The notes: generated by a model not told the origin, from the sequence alone. A stretch of 43,863 nt of DNA from an uncultured Eubacteriales bacterium (GCA_934489735.1 CAKSSR010000015.1:1-43863); one strand, 5' to 3'. Shown: positions 1 through 8,903, counted from the first letter of the stretch. A program made the numbers and translations.

Positions 1-437
1 AGATATCTCTACTGGATCTTCCCATTTGCTGCCGTTATATACCTGATAACCCCACTTCGTTACAGCTACTGTTGTTTTCACTACTGGTGCTGCTGCCCTA
101 ATATATTCCTGATCAAGTACGTTCGTTTCATCTGCAAACTGGTAACCTTCATCATTTAATGTAACCTTCACTTTGTAAGTTCCACTTGATGTCATAGATG
201 TTGCTTCAATCCCTTTTCCATCACTATCTAAATATGTAAGTGTTGTATTTACATTAGATGCAGGTGTAGCAGTTTCGCTGCCATTAAGACTAAAGCTATG
301 TGGAACTAATTTAACTGCTTTATCCTTGTTTGCTTCTATATATGGAATCGTAGTACCACTAGATATCTCTACTGGATCTTCCCATTTGCTGCCGTTATAT
401 ACCTGATAACCCCACTTCGTTACAGCTACTGTTGTTT
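1..437 (-). repeat. 360-bp tandem repeat inside the surface-protein gene
   Basis: Bases 1-77 and 361-437 are identical, giving a unit of 360 bp (120 codons, in frame). Only one full unit and the start of another are visible; the array may continue beyond the left edge. Perfect identity over 77 bases points to recent duplication or homogenisation by recombination. Confidence 0.9.
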
Positions 438-1353
438 CTTCTGTTGTTTCTTTTGGTTTTTCTTCACTTCCTATTCCTACCTCAGAAGAAGGTAAATCTT
501 CGCTTCCCTTTTCAATTTCACCTTCATTGGTTTCACCTTGATCTGGAATAGTTGCATCCACCTTTTCTACAGATTCTCCAGAGCCGGTAGCAATTTTCTC
601 CTGGCTATTGTCTTTAGATAAAGCTTTATCTAAATCTTTTTCATCTACTTTCTTTTCCAGTTTAGCACTTTCCTGTGACTCTTCAGAGATCTTCTTATCC
701 AATTTATTATTTGCTTCAACTTTTTCAATTGAATCGTTGTCAATTTCTACTTCTTTTATATCTTTTAACTCTTTTTCCTCTTTTACTTCTTCGTTTTCGT
801 TAATTTTTTTCACTTCTAATTGTTCTTTAACTGCATCTTCTTGATGGCGGGCTTTAGCTGCCTCTCTACGTGCGTTTCTCTTACTTCTTCTGCCCTTTTT
901 AGTTGCAGGTTCATTTTCGGTTTCTGATTTTAATTCTTTATCCACTTCTTGTTTTTTATCAGAATCTTCTTTCACTTCTTTTGTTTTTTTAGCTTTAGTA
1001 GCTGTTTTCTTTTTAGAAGTCGTTTTCTTTTTCTGTTCTGAGCTCTTAGTATCCTTCTCTACCTTTACTTCTGGAGCTGATTCTTTTACTTCCTGTGTTG
1101 AAGTTATTTCCTCAGCTGCTGGAGCCTTATTAATTTCTATTGAAGCTTCCTTTTCTTTTTTTACTATTTTATATGTTATAGGTGATTTAGAATCAATTTT
1201 ATTATCCTGTTGCAAAGCGATATGACTAGGATCTTTATGTAACTTTGTTTCTAGCTCTTCTGATTTAGCCGATGTTTTTATTGCAGAATAAAGAGTTAGT
1301 CCTGAAATTAAGCATCCTATGCTCATCCTTTTAATAAATTCATTCTTGTTCAT
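1..1353 (-). CDS. Exported repeat surface protein, N-terminal part (cut by left edge)
   Basis: The frame stays open from the ATG at 1351-1353 to the window edge, giving 451 codons with the C-terminus missing. An AGGGGG ribosome binding site precedes the ATG. The N-terminus (MNKNEFIKRMSIGC, then a hydrophobic stretch) is a signal peptide nearly identical to that of the next gene (1881-5999), so the two are paralogs at their export signals. Residues about 60-300 form a long Lys/Glu-rich, low-complexity linker including a basic Lys/Arg patch. A 120-residue beta-rich repeat then begins (VAVTKWGYQVYNGSKWEDP); a second copy starts at the edge, and the first 77 bases of the window are identical to 361-437. 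The design resembles an adhesin with a stalk and tandem repeats. Function unknown; surface location is inferred. Confidence 0.85.
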   Translation of the reverse strand, partial: MNKNEFIKRMSIGCLISGLTLYSAIKTSAKSEELETKLHKDPSHIALQQDNKIDSKSPITYKIVKKEKEASIEINKAPAAEEITSTQEVKESAPEVKVEKDTKSSEQKKKTTSKKKTATKAKKTKEVKEDSDKKQEVDKELKSETENEPATKKGRRSKRNARREAAKARHQEDAVKEQLEVKKINENEEVKEEKELKDIKEVEIDNDSIEKVEANNKLDKKISEESQESAKLEKKVDEKDLDKALSKDNSQEKIATGSGESVEKVDATIPDQGETNEGEIEKGSEDLPSSEVGIGSEEKPKETTEETTVAVTKWGYQVYNGSKWEDPVEISSGTTIPYIEANKDKAVKLVPHSFSLNGSETATPASNVNTTLTYLDSDGKGIEATSMTSSGTYKVKVTLNDEGYQFADETNVLDQEYIRAAAPVVKTTVAVTKWGYQVYNGSKWEDPVEIS

Positions 1354-1406
1354 GATAATCCCCCTAATTTTTACTAAATATTATTTAATTTGCTTCTAAT
1401 ATATTT

Positions 1407-1435
1407 ATTATATATATATATATGCATTAAGTAAA
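1407..1435 (-). promoter_or_regulatory. Promoter of the surface-protein gene at 1353
   Basis: Read on the minus strand, TTTACT (1430-1435) and TATAAT (1407-1412) are separated by 17 bases, about 55 bases ahead of the start codon. The spacer is mostly an alternating TA run, so strand slippage there could vary promoter strength. Confidence 0.5.
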
Positions 1436-1713
1436 CACAATTTATGATGTTTGTATAAATGTATAATTCAGTTGATATTAATTATTTCATGCGTTCCTCA
1501 AAATATTTACTTTTTATATTATTCCCCTTAAAAACAAGTGCAATAACCACAAATTTGCTAATATTAATTAAAATTAGTTAACGATAAGCCACTTGGTATT
1601 ACAAAATTGATATAGTCACATAAAGTTTTCTCAGCTTGTAATGACCTTGTATTTAAATTTCTTTACAGATTCTTTAAATATCTTTAATTTTACGATCAAA
1701 TCAGAGAGTTAAA

Positions 1714-1756
1714 TTAAAAAAAGTAAGATATTTCCAACTAATAGAAATACCTTACT
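1714..1756 (-). terminator. Rho-independent terminator after the 1881-5999 gene
   Basis: On the minus strand a 13-bp stem (AGTAAGGTATTTC with GAAATATCTTACT, one G-U pair, 9-base loop) is followed by a run of seven T. It lies about 125 bases past the stop codon. On the plus strand the G-U position becomes an A-C mismatch, which confirms the orientation. Confidence 0.8.
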
Positions 1757-1880
1757 GAATTTTGATTAAGTTTAACAAAAAGCTGTTATTCTTCAAATTT
1801 GTCGCAAATCAAATTACATATTCAATACATTGGCAATCTATAGGATTTTTAACCGTCGAGACTGTTTTTTCTTCTCAATC

Positions 1881-4800
1881 CTAATTCTCTTTCTTCCTTT
1901 TCTTAAATATTCCTAATATTCCTGCCATCGATGCAACTAACAATGACATTATTCCAGCTGGACGCATGTCATCCCCTGTCTTGATTGCATAATTATCTAT
2001 ACTTGTCGTCCCGCTGCATGCATATTTGCAACTATTTATATCATTTTTATTCCCGTTGAAACCATGTTCTTTACAATTGCAATAGCATTTTTCACTTATT
2101 TGTTCTTTTTCCTTACTATTGCTTGCCTCATATTCATTTTTCTCACTTTTTTCATCATTGTTGGCCTCATTGTCCAATTCGTCTTTTACTATCAATTTAC
2201 TCATATCACTTGCATCATTATAGCCTTCCTTGCTCGCCGCTACTGTAACTTCTAATACATCACCTTTTTTACTTTCTTTCGATGTCATTAGTATTGCTTC
2301 TGTTGGATCATCGTTACTTATATATAGCTTTGCAATTCTTCTATCCCCGTCTGTGCCATTAACTTTCCATTTTATTTCAGCATCTTTGGGCTCGACTGTA
2401 GCTTTTAATTTTATCTCATTGTCCTTTAACATCTCACTCTCTTTCGGTACCAATGATATCTTAATGTCCTCTTTACTATTTGTTTTACTATTTGTAGTCG
2501 TACTTGAGTTCGTATCAACAGTTACATCAACGGCATGTAGAAACTCAAGCTCTTGTCTATCGATAATGCTTCCAGCTGTAATCAATACCTCCGCTTTGCC
2601 ATCGCTTACAGGCTTAATTGTTGCTCTTTTCTTATCATCACTTGGTATTAACTCTACACATTCCTTTTCATCAGCTACCAATTCCCATTTGATATTTGCA
2701 CTATCAGTAATATCTTCTGACTTATGCATAACATTTACTAATATTTCTTTAGAATCTTTCAAATTATTGAATTCAAGGCTCTTATGGTTAGTATTCATTT
2801 CCACTTCTATGTCATCTTCAGTAACTTCTATATAAGCAATGTACTCACATGGTATTTCATCCGGCTGTATTGTTTCTTCATCCGATACATCTCCAGACGT
2901 ATTACGATGTACTTTAAGTTTAGTTTTTTTGGATATGCCACCGGAAATTGTAACTTTGGCTTTACCTGGGTTTTTTAGTTCTAATCCGAACTTTACCTTA
3001 TTGCTTCCGTTTCTTATATCCTTGACTTTAGCGACATTATTATTACTACTCGTTATTTTCTTAGGTATAAATTCATGTTCAGGTGATCCTTTGATATTTA
3101 TACTTGCCTTTGATCCTTTTTCAAATATATTGTTAGTAACTTTTTTCCCTTTTTCATTGGTTACTTTCCTTGCTTTGATAGTTTGATTTGAATTTTGATC
3201 ATTTTCGCCGCTAATTGGTATAATTGTTGTACTATTAAATAAAGTAAATTGTTCGCCAATTTCAAATTTCCCCTCTAAAGAGGTCACATCGGTTTCATTT
3301 CCCTTATTGAGATTGTAAAATTTCTTAGCCTTTTCAGTCAGCGCTAAGCTTACAACATAACTGTACTTACTCTTTATCGTCTCTGGATCATTAATTATAA
3401 AGTCACCCTGCTTGTATTGCAAAGTATAATCATTTTTATCTAATGTCACCTGTCTGTTTCCAATAGTAAAGATAGGAAATATATATTTAGGGCTATCATC
3501 GTAAAAAAATGTATACTTACCATCTCCATCAACCATAAAGACATCTTGCTCATTATTATTCTTCCAATCAACATTTAGTCTGACATTGATATAGAAATCT
3601 TGTTCCAGCTCATCTTTAGTCATATTAAACTCGTAATTTTCGTTAACCAGTTTCACTTTGGCAATGTATTTCCCTGCATTTATTATACTTGTTTCTCCTA
3701 CAGCCTTCGATTTATCGTCTGATTCGTAATACTCGATATCATAGTCTTCACTTTCTTTTAGTATCTTTTCAGGTTCGCCATTAATTGATACAGTCAAGCT
3801 AGGGGAAATGTAATTATATTCATTCCCATCGCATTTCAAAGTATATGCCCCGTCTTTATCAAACGTAATATTCATATTGTTTTTGTCTTGCCATGTCACA
3901 TTTACTTGTGCAGGATTAACTTTACCACTTATCTTTTTAATTTCAATTGCATAATTTGACGCTTTGTCTCCGGTTATTAAAATATCCTCATCAGTTATAC
4001 TATTTTTGTCTGATTTCTTTATAAGACTATAATCCCCTGCATCAGATTCCGTATTTGTTTCATCCGAATATAGATCAGAGTTGTCTAGTTTAGAAAAATT
4101 TAATGTCAATTTGTCATTTTCAATATTTGTATCAAAACTTTCTCCGTTCGATAACGGCTTGCTAATTAACGAAGTCTCACTATCATTCAATATTATTTTC
4201 GTTGCTGAAAAGTTTTCTTCCTTGAGTTTAGAAGTTCCATCATATGTTTTAGTCGCACTTAATTCAATTGTAATTAAAGCTTTCCCTATTTTACTTTCTG
4301 TTGAGTCCTTGATAGTAATATCGTAATTATTTATGTCAGTTTGGCCCATGCCACTTAAAATTTCTTTTTGATCCACTTTGGAATTCTTTATCGAGTAACC
4401 TTCCCCTACATTTTTAGCTTCTGAATCCCCATCTTTTATAACTAAGTCTTTATAGTCTAAAGCCAACTTTTCCTCTCCAATGCCTGTACTAAGCTCTGTT
4501 CCTTTCAACGACGGCCCCTTCCCTGCATTATAGCTTACGTCCGTTATCAAAATCTCACTTTTATCCGTTACCTTTGAATTCCCGTCATATTGTTTAGTTA
4601 CTTTTAATCCAAATTTGATTGAGGCTGGATTAATTACGAATTTAACTGAACTATTACTAATACTTTCAACGTTCTCAATGGTAGCTTCGTAGTATCCTTT
4701 GCTGATTATATTCTCTTTTTCTATTACTTTCTTTTCGCCACCATAGCCATTCTCATACGAGTAATAAACAACTGAAGGCAATATTCCAATTTGTTCTTTG

Positions 4801-5999
4801 TCCCATTCAGGTTTCATATACTGTGCGCTACCGTTGTAAGTAAAATTATAAATATTTCCTTTAGAAGTTGCTTCTTGTTCATTATTGTCTTCCCAATCTA
4901 TAAAATACTGCCCTACTTCGATATGTAAATCTGACTTGGTTAATGGTTCTTCCTCTGTACCTAAGTTATACTCTTGTTCAATGCCTGTGCTTTCTAAACT
5001 CACTCTAGCAATATACCTGCCTTCGCTAAGTACTTCATCATCATTCAAAGGCTGCTCTCCTTCAATGCTAGATTTCCAATCGTTAACCCTGTAATACTTG
5101 ACAGTATAATTTTCTTTCCAAATTTGTTCTTTATTATAAATTAAATTAGATCCTAATTCTCCTATAGTAGTCCCAGTATAAGAAAGATTATATTGTCCTT
5201 CACTATATTCTGACTCAGTTAAATCATTATTAACAAATGATATATCTTCTTTTTTTATTATTTTACTTCCCACTATATTAATTTCTTTTTCAATTGTATC
5301 TTTCCCATCATCAAATGAATGACCTTCATTCAAAATTACTACTGCTTTATATGCTCCACATCTCGTCAGCTTATCAAATTGTTCTTTCTCATCATATTTC
5401 CCTTCAGCATTCTTTTTAAGATAATATATTGAATAATAACTAGCATCAATATCCGGTATATAACGTACATAGCTTCCTTCTCCATTATTAATCTTACTAT
5501 ACAAAATATCAGTGCCATTTAATTTTAAATCTATTTCATCTTTATCATATATTCCCTCTATCCATTTCCAGGAATTAATCACTACATTTGTTTTGCTTTC
5601 TTCTAGTTCATTTTCGGCACTTCCAGCTCTATTAAACTTAAAATTGCTAATCTCTTCTGACCCGTCGGTGAACTTTCCCTCTATTTCTCTGTCGATTACC
5701 GCATCTTCTTGTCCATCGTCTTTAAATGCTGGTTCCTCATCCGATAACGCCCGTAAACTTTTCTTATCATTATCTTCAATATCCTTCGCCCCGCAAGATA
5801 ATTCCTTAACTGGAGCCTTTCCCTCTGAAACTTGACCCTCCTCGTTACTGCTATCTTCCTTCTGTAAAGCAGCAATATGGCTGGAATTCTTATATGCTAA
5901 CTCCTCTGATATAGCCGATGCCTCTATCGCAGAATAAAGAGTTAGGCCTGAAATTAAACATCCTATGCTCATTCTTTTAATAATTTCATTCTTTTTCAC
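1881..5999 (-). CDS. Large exported surface protein with MBG/YDG and bacterial Ig-like repeats
   Basis: This 1372-residue protein starts with an export signal (KRMSIGCLISGLTLYSAIEA). I chose the GTG at 5997-5999: it follows AGGTGA at proper spacing and matches the start of the neighbouring paralog, whereas the GTG at 6006-6008 lies inside that ribosome binding site. Three or four segments open with W-D/N-N motifs (near residues 145, 368, 703 and 811) and look like MBG-type beta domains. Two YDG domains begin at KQYDGN (about 470) and KTYDGT (about 585), each ending in an N-Y-D/A-I-x-I strand. Big_2-like domains lie at about 980-1040 and 1190-1250. The C-terminus has a Cys-rich patch, a KTGDD motif, a hydrophobic helix and a KKRKKEN tail, which resembles a degenerate sortase or membrane anchor. 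Probable adhesin; the ligand is unknown. Confidence 0.85.
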   Translation of the reverse strand: MKKNEIIKRMSIGCLISGLTLYSAIEASAISEELAYKNSSHIAALQKEDSSNEEGQVSEGKAPVKELSCGAKDIEDNDKKSLRALSDEEPAFKDDGQEDAVIDREIEGKFTDGSEEISNFKFNRAGSAENELEESKTNVVINSWKWIEGIYDKDEIDLKLNGTDILYSKINNGEGSYVRYIPDIDASYYSIYYLKKNAEGKYDEKEQFDKLTRCGAYKAVVILNEGHSFDDGKDTIEKEINIVGSKIIKKEDISFVNNDLTESEYSEGQYNLSYTGTTIGELGSNLIYNKEQIWKENYTVKYYRVNDWKSSIEGEQPLNDDEVLSEGRYIARVSLESTGIEQEYNLGTEEEPLTKSDLHIEVGQYFIDWEDNNEQEATSKGNIYNFTYNGSAQYMKPEWDKEQIGILPSVVYYSYENGYGGEKKVIEKENIISKGYYEATIENVESISNSSVKFVINPASIKFGLKVTKQYDGNSKVTDKSEILITDVSYNAGKGPSLKGTELSTGIGEEKLALDYKDLVIKDGDSEAKNVGEGYSIKNSKVDQKEILSGMGQTDINNYDITIKDSTESKIGKALITIELSATKTYDGTSKLKEENFSATKIILNDSETSLISKPLSNGESFDTNIENDKLTLNFSKLDNSDLYSDETNTESDAGDYSLIKKSDKNSITDEDILITGDKASNYAIEIKKISGKVNPAQVNVTWQDKNNMNITFDKDGAYTLKCDGNEYNYISPSLTVSINGEPEKILKESEDYDIEYYESDDKSKAVGETSIINAGKYIAKVKLVNENYEFNMTKDELEQDFYINVRLNVDWKNNNEQDVFMVDGDGKYTFFYDDSPKYIFPIFTIGNRQVTLDKNDYTLQYKQGDFIINDPETIKSKYSYVVSLALTEKAKKFYNLNKGNETDVTSLEGKFEIGEQFTLFNSTTIIPISGENDQNSNQTIKARKVTNEKGKKVTNNIFEKGSKASINIKGSPEHEFIPKKITSSNNNVAKVKDIRNGSNKVKFGLELKNPGKAKVTISGGISKKTKLKVHRNTSGDVSDEETIQPDEIPCEYIAYIEVTEDDIEVEMNTNHKSLEFNNLKDSKEILVNVMHKSEDITDSANIKWELVADEKECVELIPSDDKKRATIKPVSDGKAEVLITAGSIIDRQELEFLHAVDVTVDTNSSTTTNSKTNSKEDIKISLVPKESEMLKDNEIKLKATVEPKDAEIKWKVNGTDGDRRIAKLYISNDDPTEAILMTSKESKKGDVLEVTVAASKEGYNDASDMSKLIVKDELDNEANNDEKSEKNEYEASNSKEKEQISEKCYCNCKEHGFNGNKNDINSCKYACSGTTSIDNYAIKTGDDMRPAGIMSLLVASMAGILGIFKKRKKEN

Positions 6000-6052
6000 T
6001 ACAATCACCTAATTTTTATTAAATATTATTTCAAATTTATCTCGATATGTCT

Positions 6053-6081
6053 ATTTTATATACTTTTTTATGTAAAATCAA
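6053..6081 (-). promoter_or_regulatory. Promoter of the MBG/YDG surface-protein gene
   Basis: On the minus strand TTGATT (6076-6081) and TAAAAT (6053-6058) are spaced by 17 bases, about 50 bases before the GTG start. It sits where the paralogous gene at 1353 also has its promoter. Confidence 0.5.
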
Positions 6082-6239
6082 GTATATGGATTATAATTCT
6101 ATGGATGTTTATAAAAATTAATTGATTACTAGCTTTCTCGCACTGTAAAATAACAAATTTATATAGACATTTCTTTATCATATAATAACCTGTCCTTAAA
6201 ATTTCTTTAAAAATTCTTTAATTTTCTTGCCAAATCATT

Positions 6240-6278
6240 AAAAAAGTAAGATACTTCCAATCCACAGAAATATCTTAC
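6240..6278 (-). terminator. Orphan minus-strand terminator upstream of the surface-protein gene
   Basis: On the minus strand GTAAGATATTTC pairs with GAAGTATCTTAC (one G-U pair) and is followed by TTTTTT. It is a diverged copy of the terminator at 1714-1756. No minus-strand gene ends just before it: the nearest to the right has its own terminator and an opposite-strand gene lies between. It may be the scar of a lost third tandem copy. Confidence 0.65.
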
Positions 6279-6491
6279 CTGATTTTGATTAATTTTGATA
6301 AAAAATATTAAGGCTAACTATACTCACTAATTCCACTTTATAATAAATAGTTATACCCCTCCTAGTTCCTCCATAATGGCATGACAATCAATTGCTGAAA
6401 TTTTATACCTATTTCCTCTTGTTCCCCTTAAAATCCTTAATTTTTAGTGAATTTCGACAACTTTCTCCTTCACTTCTGACGTAAATATCAA

Positions 6492-6520
6492 TTGACGCTT
6501 ATGCTATTCTATGCTAAAAT
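6492..6520 (+). promoter_or_regulatory. Promoter of the PAP2-like gene
   Basis: TTGACG (6492-6497) and TAAAAT (6515-6520) are separated by 17 bases and lie 30 bases before the ATG. Confidence 0.6.
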
Positions 6521-6549
6521 GATCCTAATTCAAATTCTAGGAGGAACAT

Positions 6550-7125
6550 ATGAAAAAGTTTGTAAGAATTATTACTTTGGCACCAATTATGGCTTTCCTC
6601 GCCTTGACTATTCTATACCTGGTTAAGCCTTATGTATTCCGGGGGCAATATAATTATATAATTACAATCGTATTTTTAACCATTTTCCCACTGCTTGCTT
6701 ACCCTTTGCAACCATTTATTCCGAGTTTTAAAGATCAGGGAAGAGATGGTCAACGAAGATTGGCTATTGTCGCAGCTGTTGTCGGATATGTGCTTGGAAT
6801 AGTCTATGCAGTGGCTTTTAGCCATTCAAGCGACCTCTTGCTTATCTATTTGATGTACTTGGTCTCTGGTTTGGTTATCTTAGTAACTAATAAAATAATT
6901 AAGATAAAAGCTAGTGGACATGCATGTGGAGTCGTCGGTCCTGTTGTTTACCTCTGGCATTTTATTAGAAGATGGGCAGCACTCGGTGGCGTCTTCCTGG
7001 TGGCTGTTTATTGGGCGTCTCTAAAAATGAAACGTCATACCTGGGCTGAGTTGGCTTTGGGTAGCATTATCCCTATATTTGCTTTCTATGTCTCTAATAT
7101 TTTGCTCTATGTAATTAATATTTGA
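6550..7125 (+). CDS. PAP2-like integral membrane protein
   Basis: A 191-residue protein preceded by a strong AGGAGG site. It has about five or six hydrophobic segments, with almost no soluble domain. Short motifs match the small PAP2 (phosphatidic acid phosphatase 2) membrane proteins of Clostridia: FKDQGRDGQRR in the first loop, KASGHACGVVGP resembling the SGH box, and MKRHTWAELALGSIIP resembling the final R-H-T motif near the C-terminus. PAP2 enzymes hydrolyse lipid or undecaprenyl phosphates at the membrane surface. The match is partial and the first motif is weak, so activity is uncertain. The gene is monocistronic, with its own promoter and terminator. Confidence 0.7.
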   Translation: MKKFVRIITLAPIMAFLALTILYLVKPYVFRGQYNYIITIVFLTIFPLLAYPLQPFIPSFKDQGRDGQRRLAIVAAVVGYVLGIVYAVAFSHSSDLLLIYLMYLVSGLVILVTNKIIKIKASGHACGVVGPVVYLWHFIRRWAALGGVFLVAVYWASLKMKRHTWAELALGSIIPIFAFYVSNILLYVINI

Positions 7126-7133
7126 TCAGTAAA

Positions 7134-7175
7134 AAAAGAAGTCGTCCTAAATCGGGCTGCTTCTTTTAGTTTTTC
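7134..7175 (+). terminator. Terminator of the PAP2-like gene
   Basis: AAAAGAAGTCGTCC (7134-7147) pairs with GGGCTGCTTCTTTT (7154-7167) with one mismatch and a 6-base loop, followed by a T-rich tail. Confidence 0.8.
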
Positions 7176-7375
7176 CTTATTAATTGTCTACCTTGTCATG
7201 AGTAAAACCTTCTAAATTCCTGTCCCTGGCTCCTCTATTGCAGCTAGTTGTGAAAATCTTACATCTCGCCTTAACATTTGCTCCAAAAATCCTACCATTT
7301 TATTATATCTTTAAACCTCCCTCAATGTCCCGCCACTGCGCTCATATACTGCCTTCTTCAATCTGCTATCAGTAT
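7176..7375. other. Gap between convergent genes
   Basis: These 200 bases hold no supported gene. The minus strand has short open stretches broken by stops and without ribosome binding sites. I recognise no RNA gene. Confidence 0.4.
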
Positions 7376-7377
7376 AT

Positions 7378-7411
7378 AAAAAAGAACTTCAGATTTGTCA
7401 ATTCTCTGAAG
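7378..7411 (-). terminator. Terminator of the Rpn nuclease gene
   Basis: Read on the minus strand, CTTCAGA (7405-7411) pairs with TCTGAAG (7387-7393) around an 11-base loop, followed by TTCTTTTTT. It is about 40 bases past the stop codon and is copied at 8871-8903. Confidence 0.75.
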
Positions 7412-7459
7412 CCTTTTCTTTTCATTTTATTATTAAATTTTAAATTAAGTCTATTTAGT
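7387..7459 (-). repeat. 72-bp dispersed repeat, copy 1 (Rpn 3' end and terminator)
   Basis: This stretch holds the last codons of the Rpn gene, its 3' untranslated region and its terminator. It matches 8879-8950 at more than 90 per cent identity, with two small indels. The match stops abruptly inside the final codons of the gene. Confidence 0.85.
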
Positions 7460-8593
7460 CTGTACTGGTTCGTACTTCTCCTTTAATTTTAAAAACGTTT
7501 TTTTGTCCATCTTTGCAGCTTTTAATGCCTCTTCTAAATTAATTCCAACTGCTTGTAAATTGTTGATCATTTCTACTTTAGCCTTGATTTCTCCTTCTTT
7601 TATGCCTTTTTCCATACCTTTTTCCATGCCTTCTTTTATTCCTTCTTTTTTGCCTTCTCTTATACCTTCTCTTTTACCTTTTTTCATGCCTTTTTCCATA
7701 CCTTCTTTTATTCCTGCCGCTTTTCCTTCTCTAAGGCCCTGTTCTATTCCTTGTTCTATTCCCTGTTCTATTCCTTCTTCCAGTATTCCTTGGCTCAAAC
7801 TGCACATATTATCCACCTCACCTTTAATTTCTTCTATATCTATTTCGAATCTTTCTTTTAGTATCTTCTCCTCTTTATTACTTAATCCACTTTGAGGGCA
7901 TATGTTGAAGAGAATATTTAACATCTCCATTATCTCTTTATACTCCTCATTCTTCCCCCTGCCTAATCTTGCTATTACCATTCTCTGTAGGTCATAATCT
8001 TCTGGCCTGTCTGGATACTCCCCTATTAAATCCTCTTTTATCATCCTGTATCCTGTTGCTGTGCCTGCTTCTGCCTCTGGAACGTTTAGGCATATCCAAA
8101 TTGTATATACTTTTTTCAATTCATTGAAATCTGATCCTAAAAATTCCACGCCATACTGTGATGAAATCAACCTACTTAAATAATATGTCCCTCTTTTTTC
8201 TATTCGATATCCAGGATTGTAGCTGTTCTGCGCCTCTATGTTTATTATAATTTCTACATTTTCATTACTATTTGGCAACTTCACTTTGAATTTTACGTCA
8301 AAACTTCGAGTTCCTTCTTTTTCTGATACCGATTCTGACCCCGCATTATCCAATCTCAAGCGAATTTTGTCATCCACCTGTTGCCCTTTTGATACTTTAG
8401 CATCAGATGTCAAGCACGAGATAATCTCTTTTATAGTACAATCCTTAAATTCCTTTGTAAAGTACTTTAAAATATTAGCCAAAACTCTTTTATTTGACAA
8501 CAACTTCTTTGCTGCTGCATCGTATGCTCTTCTAATTTTCCTTTCATATTGTTTGGCTTTACTTTTTTTTGCCTTCAAAACTCTTTTGGACAT
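7451..8593 (-). CDS. Rpn-family PD-(D/E)XK nuclease / putative transposase
   Basis: This 380-residue protein has the layout of the Rpn (YhgA-like) recombination-promoting nuclease family. A basic N-terminus (1-25) leads into the nuclease core, with D99 in RSFDVKF and E120-x-Q122 in IINIEAQ, followed by a basic R130/K133 segment. This corresponds to the D...ExQ form of the PD-(D/E)XK site. Residues about 270-345 are a run of G-x3-G/EG repeats (EGIEQGIEQG, EGMEKGMKKG) typical of the variable tail of this family, and the end is a short helical cap. GGTGG precedes the ATG, and a TTGAAA/TATAAT promoter lies upstream. Rpn proteins are DNA endonucleases linked to recombination and are often present in many copies; the remnants at 37433 and 38906 fit that pattern. 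Confidence 0.85.
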   Translation of the reverse strand: MSKRVLKAKKSKAKQYERKIRRAYDAAAKKLLSNKRVLANILKYFTKEFKDCTIKEIISCLTSDAKVSKGQQVDDKIRLRLDNAGSESVSEKEGTRSFDVKFKVKLPNSNENVEIIINIEAQNSYNPGYRIEKRGTYYLSRLISSQYGVEFLGSDFNELKKVYTIWICLNVPEAEAGTATGYRMIKEDLIGEYPDRPEDYDLQRMVIARLGRGKNEEYKEIMEMLNILFNICPQSGLSNKEEKILKERFEIDIEEIKGEVDNMCSLSQGILEEGIEQGIEQGIEQGLREGKAAGIKEGMEKGMKKGKREGIREGKKEGIKEGMEKGMEKGIKEGEIKAKVEMINNLQAVGINLEEALKAAKMDKKTFLKLKEKYEPVQTK

Positions 8594-8620
8594 TCAAATC
8601 CACCTTTCTCTTTCTTTATT

Positions 8621-8649
8621 ATTATATCAAAAATTTTGATACATTTCAA
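8621..8649 (-). promoter_or_regulatory. Promoter of the Rpn nuclease gene
   Basis: On the minus strand TTGAAA (8644-8649) and TATAAT (8621-8626) are separated by 17 bases, about 28 bases before the ATG. Confidence 0.55.
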
Positions 8650-8870
8650 TTTAAAATACATTTTGTTTGAGCAATCTTTCTTTCCAATTCCTGCCCACCA
8701 CATTTTTATTATAACATAGCTTTGCATTATTTACAATACTCAGTTTATATTTTTACCTATTTATACATAAATTCATGATCATTTAACAAATCTCTTACTT
8801 TTCAATACATATATTATGACAAATTCATAGTCAAGTCTATCTTGAGGGAGTGTTACCGTAAAAGATTGTC

Positions 8871-8903
8871 AAAAAAAGCTTCAGATTTATCAATTCTCCG
8901 AAG
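8871..8903 (-). terminator. Second copy of the Rpn-type terminator
   Basis: The hairpin is conserved with 7378-7411. The one change within the stem is a G-U pair on the minus strand but a mismatch on the plus strand, so it still works only as a minus-strand terminator. No intact gene feeds it. Confidence 0.6.

Larger units (their letters stand above)
1354..1880. other. Intergenic region between two surface-protein genes
   Basis: No gene is supported in these 527 bases. They hold the promoter of the left gene, an AT-rich leader, and the terminator of the right gene. The stretch about 1640-1760 aligns with about 6180-6290 upstream of the second surface-protein gene, so flanks as well as genes were duplicated. 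Confidence 0.6.
6009..6549. other. Intergenic region with divergent promoters
   Basis: It holds the minus-strand promoter of the surface-protein gene, an orphan minus-strand terminator (6240-6278) and the plus-strand promoter of the PAP2-like gene. No gene with a start codon and ribosome binding site is visible. Confidence 0.6.

Noticed and set aside
1405..1425. Alternating TA runs here and at about 42327-42347 as possible replication or recombination signals
   Set aside because: Both sit exactly between -35 and -10 boxes; simple promoter spacers explain them. No DnaA box cluster was seen.
2064..5835. Several plus-strand open frames opposite the large surface-protein gene
   Set aside because: They are antisense shadows of a long, well-supported coding frame; Ser/Phe/Leu-rich as expected for the reverse of Glu/Lys-rich codons.
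6351..6443. 30-codon minus-strand open stretch ending HAIMEELGGV
   Set aside because: It reads like protein but has no start codon at a useful position and no ribosome binding site; too short to support.
7240..7375. Possible riboswitch or T-box leader upstream of a gene
   Set aside because: No T-box TGGNACCGCG core or other recognisable riboswitch core, and no downstream gene in the proper orientation.
7503..7895. Plus-strand frame rich in Pro, Ser and Phe opposite the Rpn gene
   Set aside because: It is the antisense reading of the Gly/Glu/Lys repeat tail, not a gene.
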